This document shows positions 1 through 15,169 of a stretch of DNA of 64,000 nt, one piece after another. The translations under genes were made by a program, and so were the position numbers. How positions within the stretch are numbered: the stretch's first letter is position 1; each line of letters starts with the position of its first letter. The notes beneath the pieces are model-generated. The model had not been told where the DNA came from. It was given only the letters and a program-made list of their open reading frames with translations, and did not search any database. The stretch comes from Ulota crispa (taxonomy: Eukaryota > Streptophyta > Bryopsida > Orthotrichales > Orthotrichaceae). The DNA lies in assembly GCA_963920765.1 (NCBI GenBank), contig OY987242.1, positions 11,310,789 to 11,374,788 on the forward strand. Reading direction: 5' to 3'.

Positions 1-282
1 CATGGCATCTTAGAAAAGTAGCTTGTTTCCCATGAAACCTTGCTGGGAGACTAATCATACTACAGTACTAAAATCACAAGGTCCTCTTTAATATCACATC
101 TTACCCTTTGTATTATCACATTTTCAAGACTTACTAAGATTTTTACTTTGCGTTCTATCTAATGTATGATGAATATCCTAATAAAGTTCTAATAATGAAT
201 GCGTAGCAATGCCAACCACTAATCCTAAACTCAACACATAATATTTGTAGCATAATATCAAATTTGAAAAGCTTAGTAGATT

Positions 283-1285
283 GGGAAAATTTTGCGGATA
301 CATCTAAAGTTTGCAATACTTACCTAGATACCCTTACTTTTTCATAAATTACACAAATACCCTTGGATCAAAAAATTTGGGCATTTGTTTTGTTGTGCAT
401 GCCACTTTCATATCTACCTTTGTGTGCAAGTTGCTTCTTTTTTGTTTCATTACATTTCCTTTTTCAACATTAGTTATGAAAGAAGTATGAACACAAAAAA
501 TAAATGCCTAAAACTTATGGTCTAGGGATATATGTGTAATTTCTGAAAAAGCAAGGGTATCCATGTAAATACTAATATATTGCCTGTCATACTGACAGAA
601 TTATGCCCCCCATGACCCCATGCCCCTCTCATGCCCTTCATGCCATCCCATGCCTTCCATACCCTCCATACCCCTCCATGCCCCCTCATGCCCCTCATGC
701 CCCTCCATGCCCCCCACATCCCCCATACCCCCCATGTCATCTCCTCATGCCATCCGTGGTTAAACTTGTACTTTACTTCGGTCAATTAAACTTGTACTTT
801 ACTTCGGTCAATTAAACTTGTACTTTTACTTCAGTTAAACTTGTACTTTAACTCTATTTTTAAGCAAACATCCAAATTTTAAACTTGTGCTCAACCCTAT
901 TTTTACACAAAACTTGTTTTTGGCCAATGAGGTAGAGGACTGAGCTTCAATTGAAGTCAATTATCTAAGTAGATAGATGAAGTATTCTAAACAATGTTGT
1001 ATTCTTAGTTGTATTCTTCTATGTTCAGAAAAATTTGTATCCTATTCTTAGTTGACTTGTTTTTGGTCAATAGGGTGGAGGACTAAGCTTCAATCAAATT
1101 CAAATATATAAGTAGATAATGTATTCTTTTACATATAAAAAAAATGTCGTATTCTTAATTGTATTTTTCTATGTAAAAGAAAAGTTATATCATATTCTTA
1201 GTTGTATTCTTTTATACATAGAAAAAGTTGTATTCTATTATTTATAACGACGATTGCAAACTTCAGGGGTATATACAAGTTTCCC
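283..1285. repeat. MITE with GGGAAAA termini, split by a later insertion
   Basis: The left part (about 283-582) and the right end (about 1253-1285) match the intact copy at 12148-12463. Shared landmarks are a GGGAAAA start, the phrase TACCC..TTTTTCA..AT.ACA(C)AAATACC, its inverse near 530-560, and a right end of the form GCAAACTTCA(A/G)GGGT....TTTCCC. The two parts are separated by about 670 bp of unrelated DNA. Diverged and non-coding. Confidence 0.6.
583..1252. repeat. Insertion of tandem-repeat DNA inside the GGGAAAA MITE
   Basis: This block interrupts the MITE and is flanked by ATTG on both sides (579-582 and 1253-1256), a possible 4-bp target duplication. It holds three tandem arrays. 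At about 603-745 is a CATGCCCC(T)-type minisatellite. At about 765-850 is AAACTTGTACTTTACTTCGG repeated with small changes. At about 905-1060 and 1060-1230 are two diverged copies of a unit starting ACTTGTTTTTGG and rich in GTTGTATTCTTAGTTG. Open frames across the minisatellite are by-products of its low complexity. Confidence 0.5.
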
Positions 1286-1375
1286 ACCAGGGTTTTGAGC
1301 CACGTGAGCTAATTACGAAAATTACGAAAGGGACGGGCGTCTCTATCAAAGGCAGTCACCATCTCCGTCGCCCGT

Positions 1376-1530
1376 CCGTGCAAGTCCCGACCCCGCCCCC
1401 GCCCCCGCCCCCGCCTCGCCCGGCCCGGTCCGGTCCCCCCGTCCCCGCTTCCACCCCGCCCCTGTCCCCGTCCCCACTCCCGACCCCGCCTCGCCTCGCC
1501 TCGCCTCGCCTCGCCGGAGTCACATGACAC
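1376..1530 (+). promoter_or_regulatory. C-rich low-complexity tract in the probable kinase promoter or 5' UTR
   Basis: A strongly C-rich, CpG-rich stretch (CCCCGCCCCCGCCCCCGCC, then five CCTCG units at about 1490-1515) lies 200-350 bp upstream of the kinase ATG. The surroundings are AT-rich, so this is the obvious GC island of the region and probably marks the promoter or 5' UTR. No TATA box was identified. Promoter assignment is inference from position and composition. Confidence 0.4.
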
Positions 1531-1714
1531 GCATGTGCATACGATGCAATCTTGTTGCATTCGTTACCGTCGCGGAATCCAGCAGCAACCAAGCCGTCGG
1601 CTCACGGTAGTGTACCTTCTCTGCTTGCTCACAGGGGTTGCCTGTGTTTCTGCAAATTAGCATCCTCACGTCCAACATCTCTTGCAAGCTCTGTCTCACC
1701 ATAATTGCAGTGAC

Positions 1715-5802
<4,088 letters not shown>

Positions 5803-8615
5803 TTTCCTCTTGGAAGATTTTCATTCAGAGTTTAAAAAGAGTTCACGTATCTAGAAGCTGTGTATGCTGCATGCACGTTGAGCTTGATTTGAGCACTTGG
5901 CTCACTTGAGGTGCTTCTGTTCAGTGTTCGCGGATGTGACATAGGAGCCTTTGTTATGTCATTTCTATCTGTGCTTCGAATACACAATATGAAATAAGCA
6001 GCTCATGGAAAATGTGCTGTTTGGCAGTCTCATTCCACTGGCGACGCGCAATACGCTACAGGGAAATTTGACAGCGCACCTGCAAATAATTGACTCCCTG
6101 AGTTGTATTATCCGCACAATATGGTGTGTTCCTTCTCTTGGACCTCTACAACCAGCGGTTACCATAAGTAACGACATTGGGACGGAGGCTATGCTAGTTT
6201 TTGATTGATTCTGAAGCCTGGAAATTGCGTTCACAGCTTTTAGCGACCCGCATTGTGGCATTTACTACACTTGCCTATAGTAGTTAACTGAAATACAGCT
6301 CTTTCATTCCGGAACTATAGATGCGATAGGATTTCTTATTGACCAGGATGTCTGAGAATTGGAGCATCCTTGGTACCCTGATTCTTTCTTGAATTAGCAG
6401 TTGGGGCTCTAGGTGTTTGCAGCCCCTCCCTTTCAAGGATGTTGTGTAGATCTCTCTTAATTGTGTAAATTAAATTTCATGGATTTTTTCAAATAGAATT
6501 ACCATACACATCTCCATCGTACAATGGTTGGAGCTGTGTGCAACTCTTCCCTCATGATGTGTGGATTACGTTCTCGAGACTGTTCTCTAGAACTTTGGAG
6601 GTCTGTACTTCTGAATCTTCAACTTGTGCGGTTATGAAGTCATTTCATGCTCGAGCTTCACCTCGCGTGGCTACAGGAGAAAATCCTTCCTTTTGCTGAA
6701 TTCATGAGTAATATGTTTTGATTTACCAGTCTTGTCAACCTTGATAGATGAATCAGTGACATATACTGATTCATGATGGTAAATTTATATGTTATAGGCC
6801 TTATTGCGTAATACGTTTTACCAACAACATTGTTAATTGTCACATGTGCTTTTACTTTAAAATTATAAGATAATTCATTATACTTGCAACTCTTTCAACG
6901 AAAACTTAGTTTTAAGTGGCTGTATTGTAGAAGTGTGCGTAGGATTGAGTGTGGGTAGACCTTTATCAAGGCGTTGAAAATTCATAGTTTATTCATACAA
7001 TGTCACGAAATTACATGCTAACTGCTAACCAATGCTGGAATCTTTAAACAATAACAACACAATCCAGGATGCATATTTAGGGCACTGACCTAATTGGAGT
7101 TGGCTTCTTGGCACTTGTAGATATGGAGGTTATTCACTTTCTTCAGGATGCTGCTAAGAGCAGGCCACTCTTGTAATACTGAATGCGTAAACTGCCTGGA
7201 GATATCATTTTCTATTGATAAAGAGGTAAATAATATTGGTGACAAATTTTTCATCCTTAAAAAAAAAGTCCCATTACATTTATGTAAGTTATGGCAAACG
7301 GTATTCTTAATGGGAGGTATGAACTTCGGGAGTTCATTTGGCAGCATTTAGTCAAGGCAGGTAACGAGTAATAATGTCATTCAACTAGTAATTTGTTAGC
7401 CTTACCAATTCTTAATTTGATGCTTGTGGATTCAGATGAATTTGTAACACCGTGCTAGACAAGCTGCTTGCATTTTGTTGGAATTGCTCCTGGAGAGTGA
7501 CTTGCAGACCGAGAAATGCTGGAAATTACTGGGTTTGAATGAAGTCATGTGCAGAGTAAATTTGTAAGCTTGAAGAATTGCAGTCCAACTGCTATAATGG
7601 TCCACGGGATCCAGTACCCAACGTGGAACAACATGCATTATTATTTAGCAAAGTGAGAACAATTTTTTAGACTGGAGATCTATGTTATACAAACAGCTTT
7701 CCACTGTACTTACATATGGACGTTTTCAATATAATACTTCTCACTCAATTCTATTTGCCTAATTTTGACGTATTCCTTATTATTAGATGCTTAGCAAGTT
7801 TCGATTGCTTAGAAAAAAAACACAAAAGCATTGATTGCGTTGCCACTGTAAAGGTCGTTCATCATGTCTGACTTAGCAATGGAAAATATTCCAGTGGAGA
7901 AGAAAAGAAAGACGAAATGCAACTACCTGTATCAGGCAATTTGCGATGATTCTAAGGTTGCTGAATGTGACTTGTACCAAGTTTATAGAACAAAACGCTA
8001 CAGAATATACAGGTCTCCGGAATCACCGAAAGTATTGGTTTACATTCTAAGAAAAACTACATCACAGCTCTTACAATAAAGGCTTCACGAATTCCATAAA
8101 GCTACATGGAGAGTTGATGAATATGACTACAGTAGAGCACCGATGTGTATGTTCCAAATGGTACAATCAAGCGGAGCTTGTATTTAGTGAAATTATTTAC
8201 CAGTGAACAATCAATAGCACCAAAAAGTTAGGCAGAAGGCCTTCCAAAATATAAAGAATTGTGCAAGAGACCCTAATCCCGTGCCTGCTGGTGCAAAATA
8301 TACTGGATTTGCTATACACTCCCATGGTCGAAGATGAACCAGGTCGAATAGGATGCCAAAAAAAGACATATATGACAGTTGCAGAAGTGGCGGAGTTGAA
8401 CAGCACATCGATATGCTGGTAGCCCGTTGGACAGGCTAAGACGCCTTTGGCTTTGCTACTCTTCGGGTGTGCATGAGAGAGACACACAACTCCGTCACCA
8501 CAAAAGAATCCCCATCCCATAAGTTAAACTGAAATCACAAACGTCACGTTCTCGATGATACAAGCTCCATAGAAGTCCAAGTCTTCGGTTTCTGGACTCT
8601 CATGCCTACCTCTAC
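5803..8615. other. Intergenic region and probable 3' UTRs; no gene recognised
   Basis: The genes converge here: the kinase ends at 5802 on the + strand and SPT2 ends at 8616 on the - strand. Both 3' UTRs must lie within this stretch. Several 60-107 codon open frames occur on both strands (for example + 7864-8079 and - 8197-8520), but none shows a recognisable domain or splice partners. No repeat family of the downstream region was seen. Confidence 0.5.
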
Positions 8616-10568
8616 TCATCGAGACTTCTGCTTCTTAAGCTTTCGGAGCCGCTCCTGGCGCTCATCCTCCTCAATCAACTCTTGCTCCCGTTCGTCTTCC
8701 TCCCGTGCCAACCGCGCACTACGCTTCTCTTCCGCCTGAATGTGCCGGAAACTGGTCTCCATGTTCCTGTCATCTTCATCGTCCATGTCCTTGTACTTGT
8801 TCGGATTGTACCGAAACATCTTCTGGATGATGCTCGATACTCCTGATGCTCGAACAGGCCCCCCTCCATCACTGTCCGACTCGTACTCCGAGTCCTCCAG
8901 GTCTTGCACCCGCTTCTTTGCCTTTGCTGGAGCAGGCCGGCTCCTGATCGGCTCATCACTAGCTCTCCTCCTCAGATCATCACTCGCTCTCCGCCTCAGC
9001 TCATCGCTGGACTTCCTTGATAAAGTCTCATTCCCACCTGATTTCCTCCTCATGGGCTCCTCCACCATGGGTCTCCTTGTCGGAGCATCCAGCGGTTTCT
9101 TTTTCAGCCCATTCACGCTCGCTGGTGCAGGTCTGCTAGATGCTGCAGGTCGAGGTCGTCCAGCCACCAGTTTCCTCAACTCGGCGTCCGGGTCCAAGTC
9201 CGAGTCTGAGTCATCGTATCTTGGCCTCTCGATTCTCCTGCCATCGTTCGACTTTGCATTGATCGACGCTTTCTTCATTGGCTCCCCGACCATCTTTCGC
9301 TTCACAGCAGACGATGCATCAACTCCACCACCTTTCTGGACCGACTTTGACACTACCTTCCTCTCCGTTGTCGATTGCTGCACAACCCTCTCTCGGATGC
9401 CTCCGTTACCGGATTGGGATATCCTTGCACCTGAGCTTTGAGTCACCTTCGACTGCTTCGTCAACAAAGAATCCAGAGACACAACTCTGTCATGATTCGT
9501 GGCTTTCGGACCCAATGACTTGGCCCTCTCTTGTCCATCTCTCTTCGCCCTATCAGATGCCAACAACGGCAGCTTGGATGTCACTCCACGAGACACTGGT
9601 CTCTCATCCAAACCACTCTTGCTCGCTGATCCTCCTAGAGATGATGGCACGCTTCTCTCTGGTCTCCTTTCACTGTCGTACCGTGCCTCCCGTGTATCCC
9701 TCTCGGCCTTTCCTCCGCTGGAGTACCGTGAATCCTTCTCGAAACGAGAATCTCGGTCCCCAGACCCTGGCCTGCTTAAATTCGCACCTGGCTTGCGAGC
9801 CTGACCACTTGAGGACACCTGAGGCCGTGAACCAGTATTGCTTGCTGGCTTCGATTTCTGAGACGGTGTGCCCACGGATTTCTGTCTCGGTAAACCCTCT
9901 GAGGAGAAACCCCTAACGTCTTTCGACGCCTTGCTGGGCTCTGCTCGAGAATCCCGACCCTCAGGTTTGCTCGAAGGCTCATCTGAGAACAGAAATGAGT
10001 AATCTCGATTGTCCTTGAGCTTCTGCGCTTTGACTGTGACCGCATTCACAAGTTTAGGTTTCGCTGCAGGTTTTGCTGCTGCAGCAGGTCTGGTCGCTGG
10101 TCTCATGGAGGACGAAGCATTTCTGCTCTCTTGCCGAGCTCTGGCAGCAGCCTTCTCAGCCGCCTCGGCTGATTTGGCTTCACGAGCAGCTCTTTCGCGC
10201 GCCTTCTCGTCCACCACCCGCTTCGCCACCACCTTCTCCACCTTCCCGAAGAACGAACCGAAATTGTCCTTCGCGGGCGGACGCTTGCTCCCGCTTGGCC
10301 CTGGGTGATTCCTCTCCGCCTCGCGCCGGTCGTAACGATGGTCCTCTCTCTCGGGGGAAGAACTCCCGACATATTGCTTCTTCTGCTTGTCTGCCCTCTG
10401 CTTCTCCAGAGCCTTCAGGCGGAGTAGACGATCCTGTGCCTCCTGGTTATCGGCAACTTTTTTATTGCTTCGCGGAGCGTCTCTGGAGGAACCACGATCG
10501 CAGTCTTGCAAGAAGGAGAAGTCCCTGTTCTTCTGTAAATAATCCGCCTTCTCGTCCCGCCACGACAT
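8616..10568 (-). CDS. SPT2: SPT2-family chromatin protein (histone H3-H4 chaperone)
   Basis: 650 residues in one uninterrupted frame. SPT2 proteins bind H3-H4 through a short acidic/basic C-terminal domain and act in transcription-coupled nucleosome recycling. The C-terminal domain is clear: about 572-650 carries SSIIQKMFRYNPNKY, DMDDEDDRNMETSF, then AEEKRSARLAREEDEREQEL and a Lys/Arg end. Plant-type upstream motifs are also present: NFGSFFGKVEKVVAKRV (about 100-120) and KDNRDYSFLFSDE (about 185-200). The middle is disordered, rich in Ser, Arg, Lys, Pro and Ala, with repeated RRRAS(S/D)DE units near 515-540. I start at MSWRDEKADYLQ (10568); an in-frame ATG 75 bp upstream (10643) would add 25 unrelated residues and is judged part of the 5' UTR. 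Telo-boxes lie upstream. The AT-rich lysine-heavy middle makes alignment-based start choice hard. Confidence 0.9.
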   Translation of the reverse strand: MSWRDEKADYLQKNRDFSFLQDCDRGSSRDAPRSNKKVADNQEAQDRLLRLKALEKQRADKQKKQYVGSSSPEREDHRYDRREAERNHPGPSGSKRPPAKDNFGSFFGKVEKVVAKRVVDEKARERAAREAKSAEAAEKAAARARQESRNASSSMRPATRPAAAAKPAAKPKLVNAVTVKAQKLKDNRDYSFLFSDEPSSKPEGRDSRAEPSKASKDVRGFSSEGLPRQKSVGTPSQKSKPASNTGSRPQVSSSGQARKPGANLSRPGSGDRDSRFEKDSRYSSGGKAERDTREARYDSERRPERSVPSSLGGSASKSGLDERPVSRGVTSKLPLLASDRAKRDGQERAKSLGPKATNHDRVVSLDSLLTKQSKVTQSSGARISQSGNGGIRERVVQQSTTERKVVSKSVQKGGGVDASSAVKRKMVGEPMKKASINAKSNDGRRIERPRYDDSDSDLDPDAELRKLVAGRPRPAASSRPAPASVNGLKKKPLDAPTRRPMVEEPMRRKSGGNETLSRKSSDELRRRASDDLRRRASDEPIRSRPAPAKAKKRVQDLEDSEYESDSDGGGPVRASGVSSIIQKMFRYNPNKYKDMDDEDDRNMETSFRHIQAEEKRSARLAREEDEREQELIEEDERQERLRKLKKQKSR

Positions 10569-10682
10569 CCTTGCAGCCCTGTCTTCTCTACTCCTACCCG
10601 CTTTACATACAACCACAATTCTATCAGTTACTCTCAAAAGCAATGCAGCGACATGGTCTTCTCGTCTTCACCATCACCATAC

Positions 10683-11480
10683 AAACCCTAATCCAAGACC
10701 ACACATGGGCCTGAAAATCCCACGCATATGCGAAACCCTAAGGGTTTGACGAACGAGCCTCCATGTGTGTATTAAGCCATGCGTCAACTAAAACGAGCTA
10801 TTTGGAGATTGCGAGTGACCGCCACCTATAAAGCCCCCACCTTACTACTCACTACAATCACTGAGGGCTTGATTTGCGGATAAACGTGTCCAGCAAGCAA
10901 CGACAATACCCTAGAAAATTGTGTCATTTGCAGCATAATTACAAACACACTGAATCCTTTCTCAAATGGTACCGTGATTAAGCCTCAGCTCACAGGTAGA
11001 TAGAAAAGCCGCAGCTGTATCTGAATTCGAACAGCAACCTAAATAATAGGTGCATCACAAATTAAGAACCAAAATGGCTTGCCAGGGCACTTAATGACCT
11101 TCACCTACTACTGTTCAAGCCTTTCATGAATTAAACCAGGGAACACGACTCGCCGGATCAATTCTAAACCCCAAACCCCAAACCTTCGTCTCCTGATCGC
11201 GGATGATGATGAAGGGACGACCAAACTCGTCAAAAGCAAGCGCCATGACGAAGGTCAGCAGAACAAAACCCTAAGCTTTAGATGGCGATGGCGATGGCGA
11301 TAACGAGAGGCAGAGGATGCGGGAACAGAGAAGGAGACCCTGAGTCCATCTTGACCTTCACCTCCCCAAACCCTAATGCCATTACAAGGGAGCCCTGCTC
11401 TACCCGACCCTCACCTGCTCTACGACCAGGACAAACAGGACAAACACTCTTTGTCTGAAAAACAGAGCCAAACCCCTAAT
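10683..11480 (-). promoter_or_regulatory. SPT2 upstream region with four telo-box motifs
   Basis: AAACCCTAA occurs at 10683-10691, 10733-10741, 11266-11274 and 11368-11376. The second is followed by GGGTTT, making a 15-base perfect palindrome (10733-10747). Telo-boxes are typical of plant promoters of ribosomal, replication and chromatin genes and are bound by Myb-type telomere-repeat factors. The stretch is richer in GC than what follows and contains a short GATGGC run (11282-11303). It probably holds the promoter and one or more non-coding 5' exons of SPT2. Exact start sites cannot be read from sequence. Confidence 0.5.
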
Positions 11481-12147
11481 AAGGGCCTCTTCACATTAAG
11501 AGTATGTTCACACTTGGTCTTAAGAGGGGTACTAGCAAAGAAAAATTAGATGTAATTTATTTGAACATTGAACACATCTTTAGATTGTATTCATATTACT
11601 AATATCCCTTCTAACATCAATTCTGAAAATATCCTAAGTTAGTGACTAAGAGCGAAATCAATTTTCTCATTCAGTAGTTAACTTACTTTCAATACTGCAA
11701 AGTCAATTTAGACCGGTGTTGAATTGAGCAAGAACTTTGTGTTGGGAAACACGGGGTCCTTTTACATAAAGTCAATAAAAAAACAAGGGATGTGTCTATA
11801 TACTTTTTAAAACCTCACTCATATAAATACTCTCTCAACACATATATCTATTGTATTCATGATACGAAGAATCCTCATAATAATCTAAACACCTTTCTCT
11901 TTCCCTTTATATCGTAATTTTACTTTTATTATTATTTCTGCTTTTACTTTGTGGTTTCCACTTTTACTTTTCTTTTTTCTTTTTTTTTGTTTTCCTTGTT
12001 TTGTTTTTGTTTTTTAATAATAAAATAGTTTACTTAATTGTATTAACATCACTTTAACCCTGTTTATAATATGTATGATGTGTTACAACACAAATACTAG
12101 ATCAAAGTATAAATGACTTAGGTTCAACGTGATGGATTTTTTTTTAA
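11481..12147. other. AT-rich spacer at the start of the repeat-dense region
   Basis: Strongly AT-rich, with T-runs around 11920-12030 (repeated CTTTTACTTT). No gene, long open frame or repeat with recognisable ends was found. It marks the change from gene-bearing DNA to transposon-rich DNA. Confidence 0.4.
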
Positions 12148-12463
12148 GGGAAAAATTCATGGATACCCCTGAAGTTTGAAATATTTTCATAGGTACCCCT
12201 ATTTTTTCAAAAATATCACAAATACCTTACGACCAAAAAAATTAGAGGTTTTATTTTGGGTGCATGTCATGGACTTCCTTTCTTACTTTATCTGCATGCA
12301 TAACAAGAAAGAAGGAGTGTGTGTACAAAGGGAGAAGAAAATGACATGCATAACAAAACAAAGGCCTCATTTTTTTAATCCAAGGATATTTGTGATATTT
12401 TTGAAAAAGCAAGGATATCTATGAAAATATTGCAAACTTCAAGGGTGTACATGAAATTTTCCC
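12148..12463. mobile_element. Intact MITE with GGGAAAA...TTTTCCC termini
   Basis: 316 bp, starting GGGAAAAATTCATGGATACC and ending GGGTGTACATGAAATTTTCCC in inverted fashion. The interior is a long imperfect inverted repeat (ATACCCCTGAAGTTTG against CAAACTTCAAGGGT; AAAAATATCACAAATACC against GGATATTTGTGATATTTTT). TTTTTTAA lies immediately outside both ends, an 8-bp candidate duplication, although the run of T makes this weak. A second, split copy is at 283-1285. Superfamily not assigned. Confidence 0.75.
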
Positions 12464-12581
12464 TTTTTTAATTAGGTTGATTTTTCTTGGATTTGATCCA
12501 AGTGCAAATCCTACAAATCTAATAGTGAGTCCAATGTGAAAAAATGATGGTTAGAAGGTATTGAGATTAGGATTTGTGTAT

Positions 12582-12989
12582 GGGAATTGATATGCGTACC
12601 ACACCTTCTTGACTATCCCACCACACCCCGGGGTAAATTTTAGATTTCTAGTATCAAAAATCTGATTTGAGAATTTGGAATTCAAATTTGGACTTAGAGA
12701 CTTGGATTTTGTTTAGAACCATAAAAAAATGTTGTAATTGAACAACACCCAATGAAAAAGCTTAGCTTGGGGAAAAGTATTACTTTTACTTTTGTTTACA
12801 AAAAAGATAAGCTTTTCATTGGGTGTTGTTCAATTACAACTCTTTTTTGTGATTTTGGACATATCACAGTCTCTGAATCCAAATCTGAGTTCCAAATTCT
12901 CAAATTCAACTTTTTGATGGTAGAAATTTAAAATTTACCCCTGGGTATGGTGGGATAGTCAAGAAGGTGTGGTACGCATATCAATTCCC
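12582..12989. mobile_element. Palindromic Mutator-like MITE with perfect 9-bp target duplication
   Basis: 408 bp beginning GGGAATTGATATGCGTACCA and ending with its complement. The whole element folds on itself around about 12785. TTTGTGTAT lies directly outside each end (12573-12581 and 12990-12998). A 9-bp duplication with a G-initial terminus is the rule for Mutator-like elements. Arms are slightly diverged. A sibling with its own perfect 9-bp duplication is at 21317-21729. No coding capacity. Confidence 0.9.
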
Positions 12990-13584
12990 TTTGTGTATAT
13001 ATCTTTTTGTTTTCCATTGCTTGAATTTTCATTTGTCACTATTTTGAGAATTGGCTTCAATATGGATTCTACAAGGCATAGGATGTTGGTAGTGCAAATT
13101 TTCACTATAATTTTGCATTTTGTTATGTTGCAAGTGTTTGCCTCGCAACATGTTTCTCTTATAAGTTATCATTACTTTACGATTGAATGTTGTAAAGTTG
13201 TAAAGATAAAGAAAATGTGTGCAAGAGGCAAAATTGCAAATTTGGAAGCATGACCAAATTGTTGGGTATATAGAGCAACATTTATTGGGAAATTATATGA
13301 AAGTGACGTTTTGAGATAAGATATGGTTGAATATAGTATTTTCAAATTTTAGCTAATGATGTTGGTCTTTCTTTTTAAAAGCAAAACGCTAATCTTGGAT
13401 TTCCTATTGATGTTCAAACTTGTTTGGCAATCTCTCTTAGTCCCTCATCAAGCAAAAACACGTCAACATCATATAAAGAGCCTTATGGATTATCATAAAG
13501 CATAAATTTTATAATTTTTATAGAGTTTTTTGAGTGCAATTCAAACCATTTTGCTACCTTGAGTAGTTTTGAAATTGACTTGTT

Positions 13585-13765
13585 TTAACTCCTAAAGGAC
13601 CAATTGTCTCCTTAAAGGGCAAGTGGTACTTTGGACATGTACTTATAGATTTTCTAATTTATGTGGTTTTTGAAATTTTTATTGAAAGTAGAGAATTCAA
13701 AGAGCTACATGGGTGTAAAAAAAATCTTCATTCTAACATTTGACAAAGAAGTTACACAATTTTTT
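13585..13765 (+). mobile_element. Truncated left end of a TTAA element
   Basis: Begins TTAACTCCTAAAGGACCAAT and continues with the order of sequence blocks seen at the left of the elements at 15170 and 60083 (GACATGTACTTATAG, TATGTGGTTTTTGAAA, GAATTCAAAGAGCTACATG, TTTGACAAAGAAGTTACACA). Homology stops near 13765 and no matching right end follows, so it is a fragment. Confidence 0.6.
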
Positions 13766-15169
13766 CTTTAAATGAAGGAGAGAGGGCAGCACAAGTAGCT
13801 CCTTATTTTTGTATGTAGATGTTGACTTCCACAAGGGACAGCTCACCATGGGCAAGATTAGTAGTTGCTTGGAGAGTAATTTTGGAGAGTTTGGTGTCAA
13901 ATCCATCAGTGACAATTACTTGACACAACTTGGCGGATCTTAGAATGGCCAAATTTGTGGAAGAGTGGGGTGCCACTGTGGAAAGACACTTTGTAGTCCG
14001 TTGTGGTTGCAAAATACGTCAAATGGTGGGCAAAAGCTAACATAGACATGCAGCTCAATGTCAACCCCGCACACTCTGGTTAAGGCCAACAACTAATGAT
14101 TGGTAAAAAAAACAAGGATTTCAGTTAGTTGGGGTTGTGGCGTTCCAGAAGTTGATGAATTGGCTGCAAGGCTTTTGGTCAAAGGTGTAGCATTGTGCAA
14201 GCTTAGCAAACATATGCAGCAATTATTGGTTTTGGATAGGGAGGAGTTTGCCGAAGACGCTATAATAAAATTTGCCACTTGTGTTGTTTTTTCTTGATGC
14301 TTTATTGTAGAAATTCAAAATCTCAGGTTTGAATATTTCAGTTGTAATTTTATTTTAACTGGCATATGCAATTTAAAAATTCAATCACGTCCTCTATTGG
14401 CTAATGTCAGCGTAAATATTACTTATCAACATTCAATATTGTTGTGACATGTAAAAATGAGTGCACTTTGGGAACATGCAATGTTTGATTGCAACTTGAT
14501 GTTGTTGGCTTGGTACTTTCTTCAATATTTAGTTTTTAATTTTCAATCAATCTTTTGTTGACCTATTATGTTGCAGATTTTAAATGAGTGTAAAGATCCA
14601 GGTAGGGATAAAAAATCACAGAATACGGGATGGATAAAACAAGACAACAAAACATGAGCTGCCGTCTTAATGATGAGATCTTACACTTCAAATTCATGGT
14701 TTGTTTGTCATTATTTCAGCCTCATTGTGAGAACAAAGAAAATTTTGATCATATAGGTAATCAATCTCACTTTGTAGCTACAACACTAAATGAGGTTGAA
14801 TCATAGTTTAACCCAAATTGCCTCTAATAATGTTCATAAAACAAAAACATAATAAATAACAACAAACCTCTAAATCGGATTAAGAATAATAAAGTCACAT
14901 TCCACACATACACATAAAAAAACTCAAAACATCCTCTATCATGTCAAGAATTCTTCAAATCTTCAAATCTTCAAATCTTCAAATCTTTAAGTCTTGAGTC
15001 TTTATATTTAAAAAAAAAACAATTAAAAAATTTCCAAAACAACAAATTATATAATAGCAATTGTCTTCTATCTAGCACCACAAATGGTTTACAATTTTAA
15101 ATTTTAAGTGTAATAGCATTTTGAAAATGTCATCTAACAATTTTATAGCCATCCAAATTTCATTTCATT
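13766..15169. other. Spacer with coding-like patch and a short tandem array; no gene recognised
   Basis: At 13790-14290 the composition is less AT-rich and overlapping open frames of 60-69 codons run on both strands. None carries a domain I know, so a degraded gene or transposase fragment is possible but unproven. At about 14953-14990 AAATCTTC is repeated about four times. The rest is AT-rich and featureless. Confidence 0.35.

Noticed and set aside
522-815. Open frames on both strands over the CATGCCCC array (87 and 70 codons)
   Set aside because: Low-complexity products made of repeated GMRGMRG-type or PPHAPHAP-type units follow from the minisatellite and have no gene context.
1228-1592. 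Pro/Arg-rich open frames on both strands in the C-rich tract
   Set aside because: By-products of the CCG/CCT-rich repeat; overlapping frames on both strands and no domain.
8740-10714. Long + strand open frames (up to 233 codons) opposite SPT2
   Set aside because: Shadows of the - strand coding sequence, produced by its codon bias; the - strand frame has a clear SPT2 domain.
13790-14300. Possible gene fragment with 60-69 codon frames
   Set aside because: Composition is suggestive, but the frames are short, overlap on both strands and show no family I can name.
14953-14990. CRISPR-like direct repeats
   Set aside because: The AAATCTTC array is contiguous with no spacers, in a eukaryotic context; it is a simple tandem repeat.
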